Assembly (NCBI RefSeq): GCF_001514235.1
Contig: NZ_KQ948929.1
Coordinates: 600,637-664,636 of the forward strand
Direction of reading: 5' to 3'
DNA length: 64,000 bases
DNA from: Streptomyces caeruleatus
GTDB taxonomy: Bacteria; Actinomycetota; Actinomycetes; Streptomycetales; Streptomycetaceae
A model generated the notes under the pieces. The model was given only the letters and a program-made list of their open reading frames with translations, was not told the DNA's origin and searched no databases. Position numbers and translations under genes: made by a program. Shown piece by piece: positions 60,914 to 64,000 of the stretch. Each line of letters opens with the position of its first letter. Positions within the stretch are counted from its first letter, which is position 1.

Positions 60914-61348
60914 TCAGAACGCGAAGAGGCTCGTGGTGTAGGAGCCCTTCACGCACTCGTTTCCGAAGGTGCGCTGGTAGGACACGCGTTGGCCCTGCCA
61001 GACCCCGTCGACCGTGACGATCACGGGGTCGTACTGCTTGGTGCAGAGCACGCCGTCTCTACTCCTCAGGGCGTCGAAGTTCCCGCCCACACCGCGCAGT
61101 TCGACGCACGCGGAGGCGGCATCGGGATGGGTACCCGAGGGCGTCGGGGCGCAGCTGAGGGTGACGGCGCGCACCGGCGTCGTCAGGGTGGCGTCGTCGC
61201 CGTGGGCCAGGGTGAGCACCAGCGCCGAGGGGGCGTAGAGCGAGGCGGGGGCGGCGTCCGGGGCGGCGAGGGCGGATCCGGTCAGGGGTCCGCAGACGGC
61301 GGTGGCCGTGAGAGCGAGGGTCGCTGCCCAGCGCGCGGTGTTCCGCAT
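60914..61348 (-). CDS. Subtilisin-inhibitor-like (SSI family) secreted protease inhibitor
   Basis: A 144-residue exported protein. A signal peptide (about residues 1-28; WAATLALTATAVCGPLTGSA) precedes a mature SSI fold with four cysteines for two disulfides (LSCAP, SACVE, VLCTK, NECVK). The conserved YDPVIVTVDGVWQG strand follows the reactive loop CTKQYDPV. By alignment to SSI (CPMVYDPV) P1 is Lys and P1' Gln, which suggests trypsin-like proteases as targets. The ATG at 61348 is favoured because GGAAGG lies nine bases before it; the ATG at 61357 has no spacing to that site. Confidence 0.93.
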   Translation of the reverse strand: MRNTARWAATLALTATAVCGPLTGSALAAPDAAPASLYAPSALVLTLAHGDDATLTTPVRAVTLSCAPTPSGTHPDAASACVELRGVGGNFDALRSRDGVLCTKQYDPVIVTVDGVWQGQRVSYQRTFGNECVKGSYTTSLFAF

Positions 61349-61673
61349 TGTGTGCATCCTTCCGCTTGATTTCGGGGGTATGTCGGATCCGGCGCGATCG
61401 GTGCCGGAGCGACGAGCGGGAGTCTGCCGAGTCCGCGACGGAAACTCACATCGACACCACGTGTTTCAGTAACCTTGCGTGTTGAATCAGTGGCGTGAAG
61501 TAACGGAGTTCGAACGTTCCAACGCCGTAAGTTGGCGGTTCTTGATCGTTCCAAGTCCCCGAGTGGCCGGATCTCGCACGCTGATTAATAGGCCTGAAAC
61601 ATTCCGGTTGAGCCCTCGGCGGACATGCCCGTACCCCCTTGTGTTCATGGAAGGACCGAGTAATCGTCATTAC
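61349..61673. other. Divergent intergenic region
   Basis: These 325 bases contain no supported gene and are noticeably AT-richer than the flanks. They should carry promoters for the inhibitor and the rightward gene. CCAAC (61519-61523) and GTTGG (61531-61535) form a perfect short dyad, and GTTCGAACGTTCC and GATCGTTCC recur near 61509 and 61545, possible regulator sites. Confidence 0.5.
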
Positions 61674-62225
61674 ATGATTACGAGCGAGCAACGAGAGAAG
61701 CTGCGCGGCTGGCTCGCCGGCCGCCTGCCGGACGACCTCTTCGAGGAGCTGACCGAGGTGACGGTCGACCGCGAGGAGATCACCGTGATCGGCCGCATCC
61801 CCGCTCCCCACCTGGCCGAGGACGCCTCGGCCGCGCAGCGGGAGGCGGCCCTGGAGGGCCGGATCCAGGAGTTCCGGGAGCGCACCCGGGACGCGCGGAT
61901 CGCCGTGGCCCGGGACGCCGAACACCGGTTCCGCCGGAAGGTCTCCTGGGGCGTGGAGTGCGGCCCCGAGCGCGCCCTGTTCACCCATGTCGCCGCCCCC
62001 GTGATGACCCGGCTGCGCCAGCCCGAACGCCAGGTCCTCGACACCCTGATCGCCGGCGGGGTCGCCCGCAGTCGCAGTGACGCCCTCGCCTGGTGCGTAC
62101 GACTGGTCCAGCGGCACACCGACGACTGGCTCGCCGAGCTGCGCGATTCCCTGGAGCACGTGCAGCGGGTGCGGGCGCAGGGGCCGGACGCGGGACCCGA
62201 GGAGGCGCCCACGGACACCGAGTGA
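61674..62225 (+). CDS. Conserved actinobacterial protein of unknown function
   Basis: A 183-residue soluble protein. ITSEQREKLRGWLAGRLPDD at residues 2-21 and VARDAEHRFRRKVSWGVECG, then RQPERQVLDTLIAGGVARSR, are well-defined helical and strand segments. The last part, SDALAWCVRLVQRHTDDWLA, looks like a ribbon-helix-helix or small helical tail. I recognise similar proteins in Streptomyces but no function. ATG at 61674 is chosen by similarity of the N-terminus to such proteins; an ATG at 61647 is also in frame. No ribosome site is obvious. It is not clearly linked to the permease gene 199 bases downstream. Confidence 0.78.
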   Translation: MITSEQREKLRGWLAGRLPDDLFEELTEVTVDREEITVIGRIPAPHLAEDASAAQREAALEGRIQEFRERTRDARIAVARDAEHRFRRKVSWGVECGPERALFTHVAAPVMTRLRQPERQVLDTLIAGGVARSRSDALAWCVRLVQRHTDDWLAELRDSLEHVQRVRAQGPDAGPEEAPTDTE

Positions 62226-62423
62226 TGGAGGTTTCGTCCACCGACGGCACCGAAGATGGATGAACCGTCCTCTGGTGCGGATCTCGCGCGGCGCCGTACC
62301 GTCTGCTGATCCCCGAGAGGACGGCATCCAGGGGCTGCCCGCACACCCCAGCGGCAGACACCGGCCGTCGGCCCCGCCGCGCCACGACGCGCTCCCCCGC
62401 CCCGCCCACGCCGGAGCCCTCCC

Positions 62424-64000
62424 GTGTCCCCACAGTCCCCTGATTCCCCGCGGTCGTCGCAGTCCCCGCGGCCCGAACTGCCGTCGCCCGCCCCCTCCTT
62501 GACCGAGGTGGAGACCCACGGTGTCGACCGCATCCCCGACGCCGAGCGCAGTGCGAGTCCGCTGGACCTGTTCCGCCTCGCTTTCGGCGGCGCCAACACC
62601 TTCTCCACCTGTGTGCTGGGCGCCTTCCCGATCCTGTTCGGCCTCTCCTTCTGGCAGGGCCTCGCGGCCACGCTCCTCGGGGTCGTCGCGGGCGCGCTGA
62701 TCCTGTGCCCCATGGCGGTGTTCGGGCCGGTCAACGGCACCAACAACGCCGTCTCGTCCTCCGCGCACCTCGGCGTGCACGGCCGTGTGGTCGGCTCGTT
62801 CCTCTCGCTGCTGACGGCCGTCGCGTTCTTCTCCATCTCGGTGTGGAGCTCCGGCGACGCCCTGGTCGGCGGCGCGCACCGGCTGTTCGGCCTGACGCGC
62901 GGCGACCTGTCGTACGTCGTCGCCTACGCCCTGTTCGCCGGTCTGGTTCTCGCGGTGTGCGTGTACGGCTTCCGCTTCATGCTGTTCGTCAACAAGATCG
63001 CCGTGCCCTCGGCGAGCGTGCTGTTCCTGATCGGCGTGATCGCCTTCGCCGGTGACTTCGACCCGTCCTACTCGGGCGTCTTCACGGACTCCGCGGACGC
63101 GGCGACCCGGTCGCTGTTCTGGCCGTCGTTCATCGGCGCGGCCCTGATCGTGCTGTCCAACCCCGTCTCGTTCGGGGCGTTCCTCGGCGACTGGTCGCGC
63201 TACATCCCGGCGTCCACCCCGCGCCGCAGGGTGATCGGCGCCGCGTTCCTGTCGCAGATCGCGACGCTGCTGCCGTTCGTGTTCGGCCTGGGGACCGCGA
63301 GCATCATCGCCACGAAGGTTCCCGAGTACGTCGATCCGGCAGCGCCCGACTTCGTGGGCGGGCTGCTGGCGATCTCCCCGGGCTGGTACTTCCTGCCGGT
63401 CTGCCTGCTGGCCCTGATCGGTGGCATGGCGACGGGCACGACCGCGCTGTACGGGACCGGGCTGGACTTCTCCTCGGTGTTCCCGCGGCTGTCGCGGGTT
63501 CAGGCGACGCTGCTGGTCGGCGCGTTGTCGATCGCGTTCATCTTCGTCGGGCGGTTCGGGCTGAACCTGGTCCAGTCGATCTCGACCTTCGCCACGGTGA
63601 TCATCACCTGCACCACGCCGTGGATGGTCGTGATGATGCTGGGCTACTGGACCCGGCGCGGCTGGTACGACCCCGACGCCCTCCAGGTCTTCAACCGCCG
63701 TCAGCGCGGCGGCCGTTACTGGTTCGCGCACGGCTGGAACTGGCGGGGCATGACGGCCTGGTGGGTTGCGGCGCTGATCGGCGTGCTGTTCACGAACATC
63801 CCGGGGCAGTTCGTCGGACCGCTGGGCGGTCTCGCGAACGGGGTGGACATCAGCCTGCCGCTGTCGCTGGCCGTCGCCGCCGTCCTGTTCCTGACGCTGC
63901 TGCGGCTGTTCCCCGAACCTCGGGCGGTGTACGGGCCGCAGGGTGCGCGGCTGGCGCGCACGGTCGAGGTTCCGGTGCCGCCGATCAGCGGGCCGGGGGC
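62424..64000 (+). CDS. NCS1-family nucleobase:cation symporter (partial, runs off the window)
   Basis: 525 codons are present without a stop. A polar N-terminus of about 45 residues is followed by the family opening FRLAFGGANTFSTCVLGAFP. Helices include GPVNGTNNAVSSSAHLGVHG and NPVSFGAFLGDWSRYIPAST, as in cytosine, purine and hydroxymethylpyrimidine permeases. Twelve helices are expected, and the hydrophobic pattern runs to about residue 500, so most of the protein is present. The GTG start follows GGAG about 9 bases upstream. No TPP- or purine-riboswitch core was found in the 198-base leader, so the substrate is not indicated. Confidence 0.9.
   Translation, partial: MSPQSPDSPRSSQSPRPELPSPAPSLTEVETHGVDRIPDAERSASPLDLFRLAFGGANTFSTCVLGAFPILFGLSFWQGLAATLLGVVAGALILCPMAVFGPVNGTNNAVSSSAHLGVHGRVVGSFLSLLTAVAFFSISVWSSGDALVGGAHRLFGLTRGDLSYVVAYALFAGLVLAVCVYGFRFMLFVNKIAVPSASVLFLIGVIAFAGDFDPSYSGVFTDSADAATRSLFWPSFIGAALIVLSNPVSFGAFLGDWSRYIPASTPRRRVIGAAFLSQIATLLPFVFGLGTASIIATKVPEYVDPAAPDFVGGLLAISPGWYFLPVCLLALIGGMATGTTALYGTGLDFSSVFPRLSRVQATLLVGALSIAFIFVGRFGLNLVQSISTFATVIITCTTPWMVVMMLGYWTRRGWYDPDALQVFNRRQRGGRYWFAHGWNWRGMTAWWVAALIGVLFTNIPGQFVGPLGGLANGVDISLPLSLAVAAVLFLTLLRLFPEPRAVYGPQGARLARTVEVPVPPISGPG

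Noticed and set aside
62226..62423. Riboswitch (TPP or purine type) in front of the NCS1 permease
   Set aside because: The conserved core blocks of TPP and purine aptamers are not present; only an imperfect stem with GGTTTCGTCCA and TGGATGAACC is seen near 62229-62266.
1..64000. CRISPR arrays, tRNA genes, phage or complete IS elements
   Set aside because: No regularly spaced direct repeats with unique spacers, no cloverleaf sequences and no transposase or integrase reading frames were recognised.

Overview
The window is high-GC actinobacterial DNA and is best read as Streptomyces. It carries a complete SapB-type morphogen operon (ramC-ramS-ramA-ramB with ramR), a subtilisin-inhibitor-like protein, a streptogrisin-type protease, GAF/PAS/SpoIIE regulators, many GTG starts with GGAGG ribosome sites, and strongly G/C-biased third codon positions. 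No rRNA, tRNA, CRISPR array or intact insertion sequence was seen.

Layout. 1-3.0 kb: the end of an NRPS-independent siderophore operon (exporter end, IucA/IucC synthetase, PLP decarboxylase). 3.1-9 kb: small secreted and NTF2-like proteins, an AlaRS-like protein lacking the editing half, a YihY membrane protein, a ZTP riboswitch in front of folD, then a scar zone with a frame-broken CU044_5270-type gene, the last codons of an ECF sigma factor and a 3' fragment of ctaD. 9.2-18 kb: two related UGT-type glycosyltransferases, TetR and MerR/TipA regulators, a secreted beta-propeller, a secreted GH5 hydrolase, a TPR protein and an HTH gene with a small membrane protein. 18.1-27 kb: a single-gene modular PKS (CoA ligase-ACP-KS-AT-DH-KR-ACP-TE) and a Tat-exported nucleoside deaminase. 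27.2-35.3 kb: XdhC-like protein, phosphoesterase, and a dTDP-rhamnose block (GT2, rmlC facing methyltransferase, rmlD, rmlB, rmlA).

35.4-46.3 kb: a decayed PAS/ATPase gene, the ram operon, and a GAF-PAS-GAF-SpoIIE phosphatase. 46.4-55.1 kb: an S1 protease with an acidic hexapeptide-repeat tail, a hotdog thioesterase, and a compact export operon. That operon holds a 71-residue double-glycine peptide, an HlyD-like adaptor, a C39-peptidase ABC exporter and a second ABC exporter. The peptide has no cysteine and no modifying enzyme is adjacent. 55.1-64 kb: an SRPBCC gene, a 5'-truncated ArsR gene and a broken MFS gene, then Ppx/GppA, a small hydrophilic protein, an iron-redox protein, a HemK-like methyltransferase, a CDGSH protein, a subtilisin inhibitor, a conserved protein of unknown function and a partial NCS1 permease.

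How the parts fit. Two peptide-export systems lie about 9 kb apart, each with a strong hairpin directly after the precursor gene, which should give more precursor than transporter. The best candidate for an undescribed system is the Cys-free double-glycine peptide operon at 48.8-55.0 kb. Four loci (7.5-9.0, 35.5-36.7, 42.4 and 55.7-57.4 kb) show frameshifts, deletions or small repeat insertions. They are either real decay or local sequencing error; the poly-C and single-base cases should be checked first.
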